This document shows, piece after piece, positions 51,486 through 63,103 of a stretch of 64,000 bases of DNA. Every line of letters starts with the position of its first letter. Position 1 is the first letter of the stretch. The stretch comes from Nematostella vectensis. Lineage: Eukaryota > Cnidaria > Anthozoa > Actiniaria > Edwardsiidae. The notes under the pieces are model-generated. The model was not told the origin of the DNA. It did not search any database and worked only from the letters and a program-made list of their open reading frames with translations. A program made the translations under genes and the position numbers. Location: NCBI RefSeq assembly GCF_932526225.1, contig NC_064042.1:8053540-8117539 (forward strand), in the 5' to 3' direction.

Positions 51486-54400
51486 TTCCTCAAGGCTCCT
51501 CCACGAATGACTGTGTTATTATATTCGAGACGATTAAGGCTATGGTGAGAAGATGTCTATACATCTAGACAGATTGACAAATAACAACATGTTAGTGCAT
51601 AGAACATGCCATCATCCCTCACTCAGTAGTGTTTAAACACGATAGCCTAATTCTTTGTTGCGTTCGTTACCTCTTTGTTACTAACCCCCCAAAAATGAGT
51701 AGTTTATGATGTAATCGCCTCTGTTATTGCCATACAGAGAGTAGTAAGGGTCATTTTATCGATGTGCGCCTACAAAATCATTATTTAAAAGAAAAAAAAT
51801 AACTCTTTGTACTTCGTTTAATAGATCAACACCAACAGCAAGCCACAGTTTGTGGTCGAGTTCTACTCTAGCTGTTTAGAATGTAAGTATATCTATCACA
51901 TTAAGTTTGCAGTTTTTCTTTTAAATCCTCGATCAAACGGGTGATCACAATAAATGACAGTCAGTAAGAGTTTTACTGTTTCAAGCTCTCGTAGTTAATG
52001 TAATGAGTAATGTGAATTGGTCCCTAAAATACCTCCCCCCCTATTTTACAGCTGTTCAGAGAAGTAACCAGAATTCAGTGAGAGATTGGGTCAAAAAAAC
52101 CACAGCTGAAAGTCGAGAGAAAACTACGTACGCGGCGCCATCTTGGGGATCCCAAGTTCTGCCACATGTAAGTCCAGGTCTAGGTTATGTACAGCAGCAT
52201 ATTCTGTGTACGTTTTCTCGAGAATGACAACGCGTGCCTATAATCCCCCCCGAGAAGTTCATTGAACTCTTGACCTACTAGGTTGCAGTCAGATGATCGT
52301 GTGTGCTTCAACATAGAGAACACCAGTCACTCTAACTTCTTGCACGTTTGCTCAGGAGGGGAGTGGGGTGGGGAGAGGGTTGCGGGCTATTATATCTCTA
52401 AAGGCTATCTACGACATGTCTTAGCCTTGAATTACACACTACGACTTTAAAACCCGAATGTCGTAGCGGAGTCCTGGAATCACTCTACGACCTACGAGTT
52501 GTACAGGTGTTGCGGGGAAGTCGCATACGACTTACCCTATTCAGACTGGGCTTTTTTGAGCTGTCTATGACTGGGGGTGGGGGGAACTAAAAGGGCCACC
52601 CTCCGTATTTCGTGAACCGCTTAGGCTATGACCATCAACCTTACAGACAATGATCACCAGCATGCAAAGAATCGCTACGCCCTATTTTGGGTGTAGTCGA
52701 ATAAATTATGATGTCACAATGACCTTATAAATACGATGTCTAGCTATCCTTTCAAATATTGCCTAGATTGAAATCATTTTGCATCATTCAGATATGTCAA
52801 AATCAACCTTTTAACGGAACAAACTAATAAAGTCTAAAGATGCATTTCAATCTGAGAAACAGGACCAAAATATGAAAAAAATCACTACTTTTAAGTTTTT
52901 GGGAAACCTATGTGTGAAAAAACGGTTGGCATGGTAACATGAAGCGTCTCCTCGGGATGTCAATGGCATCAAAACGTCCACAGATAGATTTTAGGAATAT
53001 TCACCAAGTTTTAGCCTTTTAGCTGCTATGGTTTAGAAGTTATAGCAATTTCCCCGGAGGGGAGTTTGAATAGGGTTAATCGTGTTGTCTAAATCAGCAA
53101 TAATTATACCTGTCCATGGTGTCATTGCCTGACATTTTGGGAGACTGTCGGGAGAGGAACGTTTTTCAAAGCGAACGGTGTCCTTTCGGTTGTTAACGGG
53201 TTTCCGATATGCGCATTATAATTTTCGGTAAGAGTCAGACGCGCAAATACACACTAGGCCATCATTTTTTTTTAATTTTTATTTCTAAACTATTTTTCTC
53301 TCGTAGTTGCACCCGATCATGCCAGATCGCATGTATCTGCAGGACCAGCACCTTTTGATAGCTGTCAAGTCTGTGGAGAGCGACGAATCCTACGGTAAGA
53401 TGAAGAAATCTGGAAAGGGAGAAGAAAGAAAAACTAAGTGGGAAAAGATGGGGTTCGAGAGAAAAAAATAAGGAAAGAAAGAAGTAAAACTAAGTGGGAA
53501 ATGATGGGGGCCGAGAGGAAGAAAAAATGAAGGAAAGGAGTAAAACTAAATTAGAAAAAATGGGGGTCGAGAGAAAAAAATTAAGGAAAGCAAGGAGGGA
53601 GTAAAACTAAGTGGGAAATGATGTGGGTCGGTATGTGCATTTGGGTCTCACGTTTTTCGTGTTTTGAAAATCAGTCCGTAATACAAAGAACCGATGGCCA
53701 TAAGATATTGTGTCTATCTTATCTCGAATTGCGTATTCTCTAGGTTTTTTTCGTCATGTCCTAAGAATCATAGATTTCACAACGCGCTTCTGCCTGCCTT
53801 TGTGTTTTCTAGGCGAATGTTGCATATCTCTCAAGGCAATGATCGCCGAAACTCCACAAGATTTTGAAGCCAAATTGACGCACTCGGGACAAGAGACGGG
53901 TAGCCTGTCGTGAGTATCGACATCTCGTGCCCAGATTCTAGCCGCAACGCATGATGGGCTATCCGAATTGAGCCACCCTGACAGTGACGTGACGAATAAA
54001 AATCAGTTTAGTGCAGTGCGATTCTCTAAATGCTCCAGAGATGACATGACGGAAAAACATGACGTGACTCTTCAAATAAATGTGAACTTTAGAAGCACAC
54101 TAGCATACACACATTGGCACCAGTCGGGCCAAGACGGGACGCTAGCACAGTCTATTACCCGTGCAGTTCGGCAACCATGGACAGCTGTTTCGTCCTTATT
54201 AGGACTCGTCAGCATGGCATAGCCGGTTTGCCTCAGTTAAACTTCATCGGCAAAAAAACTGCAGGGCGACTTCGACTCGAGCGAAGTGCTTTAAACCACA
54301 GCTTAGATCCATGTGGGATCTAGAGCTGCGACCGGGCAAGCGTGATGCCAATTGTGCGGATCACGCATGCGACCTTTGCTAGTCTAAAACTCCGTCGGAT

Positions 54401-57400
54401 AGCCAAACTATCCTTGCGAGTATGTATACATAAATGTGAACTTTAGAAGCACACTAGCATACACACATTGGCACCAGTCCAAGATCCATGTGGGATCTAG
54501 AGCTGCGACCGGGCTAGCGTGATGCCAATTGTGCGGATCACGCATGCGACCTTTGCTAGTCTAAAACTCCGTCGGATAGCCAAACTATCCTTGCGAGTAT
54601 GTATACATAAATGTGAACTTTAGAAGCACACTAGCATACACACATTGGCACCAGTCGGGCCAAGACGGGACGCTAGCACAGTCTATTACCCGTGCAGTTC
54701 GGCAACCATGGACAGCTGTTTCGTCCTTATTAGGACTCGTCAGCATGGCATAGCCGGTTTTCCTCAGTTAAACTTCATCGGCAAAAAAACTGCAGGGCGA
54801 CTTCGACTCGAGCGAAGTGCTTTAAACCACAGCTTAGATCACATTTATGTATACATACATACATCTATGTATACATTTATGTATACATACTCGCAAGGAT
54901 AGTTTGGCTCCATGGTTGCCGAACTGCACGGGTAATAGACTGTGCTAGCGTCCCGTCTTGGCCCGACTGGTGCCAATGTGTGTATGCTAGTGTGCTTCTA
55001 AAGTTCACATTTATGTATACATACTCGCAAGGATAGTTTGGCTATCCGACGGAGTATTAGACTAGCAAAGGTCGCATGCGTGACCCGCACAATTGGCATC
55101 ACGCTAGCCCGGTCGCAGCTCTAGATCCCGCATGGATCCGAGCTGTGGATTGAAGCACTTTGTTCGAGTCGAAGTCGCCCTGCAGTTTTTTTGCCGATGA
55201 AGTTTAACTGAGGCAAACCGGCTATGCCATGCTGACGAGTCCTAATAAGGACGAAACAGCTGTCCATGGTTGCCGAACTGCACGGGTAATAGACTGTGCT
55301 AGCGTCCCGTCTTCGCCCGACTGGTGCCAATGTGTGTATGCTAGTGTGCTTCTAAAGTTCACATTTATGTATACATACTCGCAAGGATAGTTTGGCTATC
55401 CGACGGAGTTTTAGACTAGCAAAGGTCGCATGCGTGATCCGCACAATTGGCATCACGCTAGCCCGGTCGCAGCTCTAGATCCCGCATGGATCTGAGCTGT
55501 GGTTTGAAGCACTTCGTTCGAGTCGAAGTCGCCCTGCAGTTTTTTTGCCGATGAAGTTTAACTGAGGCAAACCGGCTATGCCATGCTGACGAGTCCTAAT
55601 AAGGACGAAACAGCTGTCCATGGTTGCCGAACTGCACGGGTAATAGACTGTGCTAGCGTCCCGTCTTGGCCCGACTGGTGCCAATGTGTGTATGCTAGTG
55701 TGCTTCTAAAGTTCACATTTATGTATACATACTCGCAAGGATAGTTTGGCTATCCGACGGAGTTTTAGACTAGCAAAGGTCGCATGCGTGATCCGCACAA
55801 TTGGCATCACGCTAGCCCGGTCGCAGCTCTAGATCCCGCATGGATCTGAGCTGTGGTTTGAAGCACTTCGTTCGAGTCGAAGTCGCCCTGCAGTTTTTTT
55901 GCCGATGAAGTTTAACTGAGGCAAACCGGCTATGCCATGCTGACGAGTCCTAATAAGGACGAAACAGCTGTCCATGGTTGCCGAACTGCACGGGTAATAG
56001 ACTGTGCTAGCGTCCCGTCTTGGCCCGACTGGTGCCAATGTGTGTATGCTAGTGTGCTTCTAAAGTTCTTCAAATAAGCCCATTTCACATCGAATAAGGC
56101 GGAGAATTTCCCTGAGTTCTTGGAAACTTAAAAACAAACAAAATATCAAGTGCGACTTTTTTTAAATTAGTGCGACTTTTTGTAAAGTGTCATCGAAATT
56201 TGGGCTTTTCTTCCCTGAGTTGATACGCAGGGCAGTGTTGATCAAGGAAAAATAATCTTAAAAAACCAAAATCTGCTTATGTGCACGTCAGCCTCACGTT
56301 ATTTGTGTTTTAAAAATCAGTCCGTAGTACAAGAAACCTATAGCAACTGAAGAAATTGTGTCTTCTCTCTCCATCTGGAATTGCACGTTTTCCAGGTTTT
56401 TCCGTCATGCCTCCAGAGATATTAATTTAATGATTATAAAATCGTTTCCAATATACCATCGCTCTGTTTCTCCTTTATTTGTATAAGTCAGTTGACTTGT
56501 TTATTGTTCTAACGACTATTTAAATTAAAGGGGTCAAATGAGGATCAAGCTTGCTGATATATCACCAGCTCTGATTGGTGGAAAACCAAAAGGTAAGCTT
56601 GCGGGTATATCACCAGCTCTGATTAGTGGAAAACCAAAAGGTAAGCTTGCGGATATATCACCAGCTCTGATTGTTGGAAAACCAAAAGGTAAGCTTGTGG
56701 ATATATCACCAGCTCTGATTGGTGGACAACCAAAAGGTAAGCTTGCGGATATATCACCAGCTCTGATTGGTGGAAAACCAAAAGTTAAGCTTGCGGATAT
56801 ATCACCAGCTCTGATTGGTGGAAAACCAAAAGTTAAGCTTGCGGATATATCACCAGCTCTGATTGGTGGAAAACCGAAAGGTAAGTTTGGTGTTTTACAC
56901 TCTTATTGTTATCGGTCAGCTTAAGCAGGTTGCACTGAGTTGGCTAATACTTCCATGTTTTACCCTCTTATTGTTATCGGTCAGCTTAAGCAGGTTGCAC
57001 TGAGTTGGCTAATACCTATGTCCAACCACGGGGAAGGGGGTGGGTGGGGCGGGGGGGGGGGGGGGGTAATCAACATATGTTTGGGTGTAAGGGTTCCACG
57101 GAATGTCTGTAGACCTGATGTTCTTTAGGACAAACAGTTTTAATACATTCCCTGTCTAGGACAGAAAAGATCGAAACCCCTACCCAACCCCACCCCACCC
57201 CACCCCACCTTACACCACCCCACCCTAACCTACCCTACTCTACGTATATTGAATATTGAAGGGAGGACATCCAGCAGGGTACATCAAACATTTTGATTAA
57301 AGATGAAATGGTTTTGTTTTTTTGTGTAAAAAGATTTGTGGTACGAGGGGCCCGTTTTTGGTGTTGTAGTGAGGCCCGAATATTTGAGGTCTTTTGGGAT

Positions 57401-58352
57401 CTTTTTCCTGAAGTGTTAGATTTTATTAGGTTAACACATATCATGCAATCTACCTTTGAAATTGGATTGCACATTGAAATTCTTAGAGTTTGATTATAAA
57501 TTAGTACTTATGGAATTAGTGCTTATGGTTTTGACTTAACTCCAAGGGGTTTTTGGGGTTCCAGTATCATTCTCACTCCTCTTCCCCGCTCCTCCCTGTC
57601 GTGAAAGTGTGGGAGCGACAGAGCAAAAAAATGGCAAGTTTTCCCAAAATAAGGTCTGGTTAACTTCAGTAAGCTTGAAGTTTTGCATAGAGGTTTCTTA
57701 TGTTATGTAAACCAACATATCAAAAAGTATTTTTTTTCTAATGGATTCGTCTTCGAGATATGAGGCTTGAAGTGAATTTTTAAATGTTCAAAGTATGAAT
57801 TCTCCTCGTTTTTAGGGAGAAGTCGGGCTCTGATCAGAAATTAAGCCAACTTTGCTCCTCTGTCTGTGGGAGCACCCTCCAGGGCTAGCACAGCAGGTTT
57901 TATATGGAATTTCCTGTTATCGATTGACCGTAATTTTTTCCGTTCCTGTTTCCTTGTAGGTCTTATAAAGGTGGAGGGAGACGATGACGGTAGGTAGTTT
58001 TGCTGACACGTGTTTTGAAATCTCCTACCATCTCTAAGATTTCATTTTAATGATAGCTGTATAAATTACTGGCCATACCCCTGTTCTATACAAACAATAT
58101 TACAGACTATACACTAATAAAGAGGATTTTGCCGAATGCGCGTTTTGTTATATGTCTGAATTTAGTAGTTACTGGGACCTTCAATACGACTTTGCACGTG
58201 GAACTAGCAAACTCGTGGCGGGGGGAGATAGAGCCTTTTTGTGTAGTCGAACCATTCATGTCGTTTCTTTGTTTTTCTTTCTGCAGTTAATTCTAACAAA
58301 TTGGACGTGCGATCAACGCGACCCGTCAAACGCAAATCAGTGATGAGACCAG
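51486..58352 (+). CDS. INPP5D/INPPL1-like: SHIP-like gene, exons 23-30: C2-like domain and tail
   Basis: Exons 51486-51544, 51825-51882, 52052-52167, 53307-53394, 53813-53909, 56531-56592 (or a later donor up to 56880), 57960-57989 and 58287-~58352. The strings KPQFVVEFYSSCLE, DQHLLIAVKSVESDESYGEC and KLTHSGQETGSL follow the SHIP C2-domain pattern after the phosphatase. Exon 28 ends in a 48-bp tandem repeat with several splice donors. Exon 30 reads VNSNKLDVRSTRPVKRKSV; the frame stays open to 58645, so it may be the last exon or splice at GTAGC (58353). About 890 residues are accounted for; the long Pro-rich tail of vertebrate SHIPs is not seen here. Confidence 0.85.
52168..53306. other. Intron 25
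   Basis: No gene supported. AT-rich with a G-rich patch near 52356-52380. Confidence 0.4.
53395..53640 (+). repeat. Purine-rich imperfect tandem repeat, intron 26
   Basis: Units of ~60 bp (aaaactaagtgggaaatgatgggggtcgagaggaaaaaaataaggaaag) occur three to four times. Confidence 0.7.
54170..54224 (-). ncRNA. Hammerhead ribozyme, type I, copy 1
   Basis: Minus strand: stem I strand GGCTATGCCATG, core CTGACGA, stem II GTCC-TAATAA-GGAC, core GAAA, stem III palindrome ACAGCTGT, cleavage triplet GTC, stem I partner CATGGTTGCC. All invariant core positions fit the hammerhead consensus. Stem III has no loop, so activity as a dimer is expected. Confidence 0.85.
54701..54755 (-). ncRNA. Hammerhead ribozyme, type I, copy 2
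   Basis: Same sequence and strand as copy 1, 531 bp further on (1.5 units). Confidence 0.85.
55220..55274 (+). ncRNA. Hammerhead ribozyme, type I, copy 3
   Basis: Plus strand, in the inverted half of the array; identical core and stems to copy 1. Confidence 0.85.
55574..55628 (+). ncRNA. Hammerhead ribozyme, type I, copy 4
   Basis: Exactly 354 bp after copy 3; identical motif. Confidence 0.85.
55928..55982 (+). ncRNA. Hammerhead ribozyme, type I, copy 5
   Basis: Exactly 354 bp after copy 4; identical motif. Confidence 0.85.
56545..56880 (+). repeat. 48-bp in-frame coding repeat with repeated splice donors (exon 28)
   Basis: Seven copies of a 48-bp unit encoding KLADISPALIGGKPKG. Each unit ends aaaccaaaaggtaag, i.e. 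an exon end plus a donor, except two units where the donor is changed to gttaag. Donors are at 56593, 56641, 56689, 56737 and 56881. Because 48 is a multiple of 3, use of any donor keeps the phase and adds multiples of 16 residues. Confidence 0.9.
56881..57959. other. Intron 28
   Basis: Starts with a ~70-bp direct duplication (gttttacactcttattgttatcggtcagcttaagcaggttgcactgagttggctaatac, about 56890-56950 and 56957-57014), then a G-run (57047-57066) and a C-rich simple repeat (57180-57240). No gene supported. Confidence 0.6.
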
Positions 58353-59981
58353 GTAGCACAGGGAAGTGTTCGGGTAGGGGAGGTAGGGGGGAATGCAACG
58401 CCAAGACGAACATTAAATTATCATCAAGAAAGGGTTTCGGGAGGATATTTAAAGGGTGCATCTTACATTGGGCATTTAGCCTCTGCCTTAAAGCGAAGCC
58501 AGCATACTACATTCTACTATTTCATGATTGCGTTATAAATTTGATCGAAAAGTTACAATCCATTTCACCGCTACTTGCACAGTTTCTTTTTTATTCGACG
58601 TTTACAATTAGACTGTCTAATTCGAGGCTAGGTAACCATAGTTGACACACATACCAACACGCATAAAATGATGGCAAAGAAATAATGAATAAATGCAGGT
58701 TTGACTGTAATTTTTATAAGGAAGTGTGCAGGAGCGCCACACACAGGATACCCACACAATGCTCACAAATACTTAGGCACATACTCATACCATATTTCTA
58801 TATCTTAGTACGCTGGCTATTTATTATAAGCTTGTTTATTCATTTCCCTACTAAAGTATTTTCATTCCACCTGAGCTTTTCAGTTGTGTTTCTCATTCGC
58901 AGTTTAGTGATACATTGAGGAGACATATTTTCTGTTGGCAACTCAAGAGTTTTAAAAATTTGAGATTTAGCTAGTTCGTGCGATGTATAAAGCGATTGCT
59001 TTGATTCAAATAAAAATAACTTTCTAACTCCGGATCCTCGATTCTTGTGGACGGAATAGTGCAAGTAAACGGAGTTTGAAGAGAAAGTGCCACCTTGAAT
59101 GCAGTTATTCTCCATCCGTTAATTTATGCCGTACAGTAAGCGCGAAATTTCTTTACGTGAGCAAGGATTTCACACCCATACTGTACGTTTTCCCATGGAA
59201 GATCACAACTGAAAATAGCAGTTATCACTAATAAATTATCGTCTCTTTTTGTCGTAGATTTCGCCATTTTTCTCTGAAGACGCAACATGTTTACTAACCC
59301 TGAGGACGGGCTGAAGTAAAAATCCGAAAGTTTGGCACATTTTGTGCTTCTGTTGGTTTTTATTCTTCTTATCTCTCAAATCGCTTTGCACAGCATTGAA
59401 TTAAACGGCTCTTGTTCGCGGGACATTGGAACAGGTCATTAAAGATAGCAGCCCATCAAGCATTTATGACTTTCAGACTGACACTTCATTGGTTGGGTCT
59501 AAACTACCGCTGTGAGAGTTGAGCTCTCCGAGGTTGTTAGGTATCTTAAGGACCTTTAGGGCTCACCCTCTAAACACAAAGCTCATTAGTAACAAAAAAC
59601 ACGCTGGCGGTAGGTTTAGATTCTGCGGCGAAACGCATCAGTGAAATCTTAACTTTGATATAGTAGCAAGAACGAAACAAGAACGATATCGGGTCGATAA
59701 ATCATTAAATCGTTTCAGAGCATGAGTTCGGCCTGTCCGTGAGTTTAAAACTAGCAGCCCACTAGCCAATTTTTGTGTGTGAGAAAATCGCTAGTCGTTA
59801 GACTCCGACTCCAGCGTGTGAAACTAATTACGTATGGCACTTATTCACAGACTTAAAATACAAGACTTTAAGAACCCAAGACTTTTTGCCCGATATGCAA
59901 AGTGTCCGTGTGTAGGTTATACTGTAGTCCTGTCTCATTGAAACTGCATGCCCTTTTCGCAAGCATTCAAGATGTCACTCC
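58353..59981. other. Spacer between the SHIP-like gene and the GPCR
   Basis: The frame of exon 30 stays open to 58645 and may be coding. Beyond that I find no gene; 3' untranslated sequences of the two convergent genes are expected here. Confidence 0.4.
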
Positions 59982-61776
59982 TCAAATGATTGTCTCTTTA
60001 TTGACCAATTGGAGCCTTGAATCATCTCTTTTTCCTCTTGCTCGTATCCTCATATCAGGGTGTGTAGCATAAGAATGGGTTGTTGGCAATTTTTTGGGCT
60101 CGTGCTTTCTTCTTTCTGCTTTCTTCCTCCTTAGCAAATTTCTTATACCCTGGCGAAATTCTCTACTAGCTATATAATACACCACAGGGTCCATAGCCGA
60201 GTTGGCAATCACAAAAACGGCACAAACGCTGAGAAGGATCAAGTAAAACTTATAGAATACAAAACTAGGGTAAAAGGCCTGTACAAGCCGGAAAACATTA
60301 AGAGGTAGCATGGAAATGGCGAAGACAACTACTAAAGGAGTGAGGATCATCTGAGCTTTCTTGTTTTGTTTCAGCCGCTGTTTCTCTTCCTTGATAATGA
60401 GTTTACTTTTTGCGGAGGCGCCATGCATGTTTTTGTGGAACGCTGTGCTCTTTTGCAGCTGCTGTGAAATTTGGATGTAAGTGTAGGTAATGATGACCAG
60501 TGGTAGAAGATACCAGAAGATCGCTAAACCTGAAATTGAAAAATTTAAATGCGTCTTATTTTTTACTACTGAAGTACAGAGACAATTATCTCTAGATTTA
60601 ATTTGATTTCATGAAAATCCAGAAAAGGTCTTCAAATAGGTCGTCAATGGGTCGTTATCCCCGAATGGCGAGACATTGTTTGTGCAAAGATTAATATCAA
60701 ACTCGGTCAAGGTCTTCATCACAATATTTGCCAAAGGTATTCCTCAGCTTATTAGGAAACGCACATGAAATATTATGACTTAATGAAAATGGAATTTTAA
60801 GACGTTGGCTTTCCCGTTTCCATGGTTTGTAAGATTTATATATCTGAAAAACAAAGACTATACGAACCAACTACCCTTCGTCTCTGATTTATATCCATTT
60901 AACTGGAATTAATATGTGTTGATTAAAAACTCGTGTTGAAATAACTTAAGCAAAAGGTTGGATTTCCGGCAACTTGTTTTTTCCCCCAAAGTTCTATCAT
61001 TAACTATAGGAAATATAATTGTATTTGTATAGAATAAGGTTTTAGAAAGGTTGAAATAGAAGTGGCGGCTGAAAATGTTTTGTATTGTAGTGAATTTGAT
61101 TAAACTAGCACTCAAAATAAAACAAGCTCTGTAATCTCTGACACGCATTTCTGATAATCCACTTACCTATCGTATAGGCTTTCATGTAAATGTTCCCTTC
61201 ACGGTAATCTGGCCATTCAGGGTAGCAAATAGTGACTTGTGGAAACTCTTGATAAACCATAATCGGATAGAGCGGAACAGACACAATTAATAACGACGCA
61301 AACCACAGCAAGATAATCTTCCATATAACTCCCTTGCATGGAAGCCCCTTACATTCAGACTTGCTGCGCCTTACGATATTACGATTTCTCTCAATCGCTA
61401 TGATGGTGATTGACCATATTGATGCACCGAAAAAGATCTCGGTTGCAGGGCCCAAGTAAAGGCAAAACCACCTACCGAACGGGTACTGTAATGGCAATTG
61501 CTCCTGGATAGCAGCGAGTGGGAAATTAATAAGCAAAACACCAGTGTCAGCTACGGCGAGGCTGCACAGAAGGATATTCATCTTGGTTTTCATATTGGAG
61601 CGGCTTGCTATCACAACACAAACCAGGAGGTTCCCTATGACACCTATTAGGCCGACGGTGATTTGCAGTGTAAGCTTGAAGACTTTCAGTCCAAGTGACT
61701 CTTTGTAGTACCTTGTCATTGGTGAAGCTCCCAAAGTTGAGTTTGTACCGTTCTGGAACAATACTGTTTCATTCAT
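59982..61776 (-). CDS. Class A (rhodopsin-like) G-protein-coupled receptor, two exons
   Basis: Exon 1 61776-61167, donor GTAAGT; exon 2 60529-59982, acceptor TTTCAG; phase 1 join; 385 aa. The short N-terminus has N-glycosylation sites (MNETV, NGTNST). TM1 ends GNLLVCVVI; TM2 has NILLCSLAVAD; the Cys at the start of TM3 is in GRWFCLYLG; the end of TM3 reads AIERNRNI, so the DRY box is E-R-N. TM6 reads MILTPLVVVFAISMLPLNVFR and TM7 has NSAMDPVVYYIAS (DPxxY for NPxxY). A basic C-tail follows. It sits in the plasma membrane and couples to G proteins. The pattern is closest to peptide-receptor-like members, but the ligand cannot be told. Confidence 0.9.
60530..61166 (-). other. GPCR intron
   Basis: Bounded by GTAAGT (61166) and TTTCAG (60530) on the minus strand. 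AT-rich, nothing else recognised. Confidence 0.75.
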
Positions 61777-63103
61777 TTTTGTTGGCGTCTGTGGAACCGA
61801 GACTAAAAAACAGCTGAAGAAGTTAGATGTAACACTTTCTTCTCTTTGTGGATAAGCTCGTCACGAGGTGTTAAGCCAATGGAAAACTTGCATTAGCTTG
61901 GCACACGACTACATTTCATTTGTTTTCTGTCTTTTTCTGCCTTTAGCTGCTTACATATCAGCCGACGTATGGTGATTACCAGCAATGAACTCATTAGGCA
62001 ATCAAGCCGTCTCGGCAACTACTTCAAACGATTTTCCTTTTCTCTTGCCTCACGTATCGACCTTATAGTGTGTGAATCTTGTCAGCAGTCCTTTGCCTTT
62101 CGAGTGAAAGCAAAAATTCTTCGTCAAGCTGGTGACAACAGTCCGTTATCTCGCACCGATGTCAATTCTTTGCTAATTATAAACAACGGCGACATAAATC
62201 ACCGTTTGGAAAAATAGAAATGGCATTTTGAAAAGAACTAATGTCTTCCTCAGCTTCTCAAATAAACATTTCATATAAAAGGCTAAACCGTTTTTCTCTT
62301 GTATCTAACATCCAACCTGACAAACACATCGAATGTCACTCTGTTATTTGCATTTGAAAAGAAATTTATAAAAATACCTTCTTACTAATTACTTTATTAT
62401 TATTTTTTTAATCCCGAAGTCTTCATCCTGTTTCAAGGACTTGATGTAATCAAACAACCCTTATAGATGTGTTAATAAAAAACACCATAAGTCGCTAAAA
62501 CATCTTAAGCGTGCTCGAAAGTCAACAAGACTCAGGATAAATTTGGTATCTACCCACTGTGTATTTTATTTTCGATATAATTAATGGTAAAGCTGGATTC
62601 AATATTTGTGGTGAAAAATAATTGACATGTATTTCGAGAAAGGGAAAATTAACAAGGATTATCATGGGGAACATCATTAAATCGGTGATAGATTTTTTTT
62701 AAAAGATGAGACAGTTTTAAGATTCCTTTTTTTTTCTAAAGCCAGGAGTATTTACCCAATTGCAAAGCTAGTTTAAAACCATCTATTTTGGGCGATTCTC
62801 AGCTTTATTTGCTATGTCTACCTCTTACCAATATAATGCTATTTGGATCCGATTTTTTTATTGATTCAGCTACAGTTTACCTTTATTAAAGAACTTAAAG
62901 TAACTGAAAAAGTAACTTACTGTCACTGTCACACCTGCACCTTTCATACACACTTAGCTTTTAACAAAATTTAAATAAAATCGGTCAAAAGTAATAAAGA
63001 TTGGAATAATATAGTTTAATCAGGATGTCATTTATATTCGTTTTAATTCTTTTTTTCTATTTTTTTGGTTAGATTGACTTTTAAAGAAAATATTTTGATT
63101 AGC
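61777..63103. other. AT-rich region upstream of the GPCR
   Basis: Promoter and 5' untranslated region of the GPCR are expected near 61777-61960. No gene or repeat family supported. Confidence 0.4.

Larger units (their letters stand above)
54080..56066. mobile_element. Hammerhead-ribozyme repeat element (retrozyme or Penelope-derived), palindromic
   Basis: A ~354-bp unit is present in plus orientation at 54080-54433, as a half-length copy (about 54434-54610) and again from about 54611. Around 54840-54890 the orientation flips, and a shortened plus three further inverted copies with period 354 run to 56066. The 11-bp sequence tcttcaaataa flanks both sides (54069-54079 and 56067-56077) as a target-site duplication, so the whole palindromic array appears to have been inserted as one. 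Five copies contain a complete hammerhead motif. Short open frames in the unit are not genes. Metazoan retrozymes and Penelope-like elements are the two known carriers of such minimal type I hammerheads; no Penelope RT is present here. Confidence 0.85.

Noticed and set aside
54114-56038. Repeated 69-codon ORF starting MAPVGPRRDAS
   Set aside because: It is part of the hammerhead repeat unit, present in both orientations, with no recognisable domain; the ribozyme explains the conservation.
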